This document shows positions 63,217 through 64,000 of a stretch of 64,000 bases of DNA, piece after piece. Position numbers and translations under genes: made by a program. The stretch lies in the NCBI GenBank assembly GCA_963576565.1, contig OY755039.1, positions 135,449,369 to 135,513,368 of the forward strand, written 5' to 3'. Position 1 is the stretch's first letter. Each line of letters starts with the position of its first letter. A model generated the notes under the pieces. The model saw nothing but the letters and a program-made list of their open reading frames with translations, ran no database searches and was not told the DNA's origin. Source of the stretch: Aspidapion aeneum (lineage: Eukaryota > Arthropoda > Insecta > Coleoptera > Brentidae).

Positions 63217-64000
63217 TTGATATGATCTGCTTGATTAGTGACTCTCATGTCACCGTTGCTAAAAGCGAAAAAAGGAGGAAACTCCGAAATCTCGCGGGCG
63301 GGCTAAGGACATTCCTCTTGATTTTCTGGTCGATTATTGGAGGATGCAACCCACATTCAATTCATTAAATCTAAATTATTTTGCAAATTTTTAATATGTT
63401 GTTTGGCCTTGTTTGATGTCGGGTTGACTTTTTGGGTACGTGCAAAGGTTGGCAAGTTATTGCTCTTGATTGAAGCGTGGATACACACTAACCTTTGCAC
63501 ACACACCTACACATACGCAGAAGTGTGCAGAGTCAAGGTTTGCGCTCACGAGAAATTGCCCTTTCTCGCCCTCGCAAGTTTTCCGCCCCCAGGGTGCATG
63601 TGTACCAAATGGTGGAAAATCGATAATGTGTCCGTATGGTATGGGGTCTGTTGACTTCAACAAGTCTAACCGCGTCATCGTAGAGCGCCTAGTTGTCGAG
63701 ATATAGACCAAAATAAAAAAGATTTCGGTGATTGCAGGTTACGCCATGAGCAACACCCTCGCCTCGCACTCTGACAGTGTTGCCACCATAGCAAGACTTC
63801 TTAAAAGTTACCCTATGACATGTACATTTAGTGTGCCAAAGCTTAACTTGTCAGGCCCAAAAACAAAGTTTAGCCACTAACAGCCTAACTATAGCTCTAA
63901 ACTCCAATGACAGAAAATAATACTACTATAAAGCGCACAAAACACAAGAGAAAACAAAACAAAGATTAGTGTTTTTTCATGTAAGATTTTTTATATTCAG
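63217..64000. other. non-coding stretch to window end
   Basis: No supported gene. Overlapping open frames on both strands near 63337-63711 have no recognised motif, though the DNA at 63530-63680 is less AT-rich than its surroundings. Confidence 0.35.

Overview
The window looks like a gene-poor, AT-rich, transposon-saturated stretch of an arthropod, most likely insect, nuclear genome. The evidence is the mix of families: BEL/Pao, Jockey, RTE-like and CR1/Jockey-superfamily retroelements, mariner, a Transib-like element, hAT-like elements and MITEs, a Crypton-type tyrosine recombinase, and many foldback or long-inverted-repeat elements. No ordinary host gene with introns could be supported. Nearly every convincing open reading frame belongs to a mobile element. 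The species cannot be named from the sequence.

Left part (1-14 kb): a possible relic tail of a Crypton-like protein at the edge, a degenerate ~157-bp tandem array, and a complete intronless tyrosine-recombinase gene (2848-4029) between two GC-rich hairpins. Then follow an hAT-like MITE (5585-5990), a second degenerate tandem array (~180 bp, 9.99-10.9 kb) and a GC-rich palindromic cluster (11.8-13.4 kb).

Middle (14-39 kb): a mariner (14337-16562) split by an insertion with an 8-bp target duplication, and a second mariner relic on the minus strand. A ~977-bp tandem duplication follows; one copy carries a 1717-bp Transib-like element (TSD CGGCG, ends CACAATGG). An RTE-like retrotransposon is lodged in the (TA)n tract of one arm of a long palindromic element (24.25-27.43 kb). 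Next come several long inverted-repeat elements, a Foldback-like pair of inverted minisatellite arrays (31.02-31.92 kb), and a decayed non-LTR element (36.99-38.3 kb).

Centre-right (39.09-50.90 kb): the best resolved structure is a three-level nest. An hAT-like DNA element (TIR CAGCGGCGTAGCGTGG, imperfect 8-bp TSD) contains a Jockey retrotransposon. That Jockey is interrupted inside its reverse transcriptase by a BEL/Pao LTR retrotransposon with a 5-bp TSD (GATTT), two 413-bp LTRs that appear to differ at one base, and an uninterrupted 1770-codon gag-pol frame. The BEL/Pao copy is therefore very young.

Right part (51-64 kb): a second minisatellite-bearing element that shares a module with the 31-kb one, further non-LTR fragments including two copies of one RTE-like family, an isolated piggyBac-like end, a long-TIR element holding a possible solo LTR, a broken cysteine-containing multicopy protein gene, and hAT-like and TA-flanked MITEs. 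The elements do not form a pathway. Together they record successive insertions whose relative order can be read from the interruptions.
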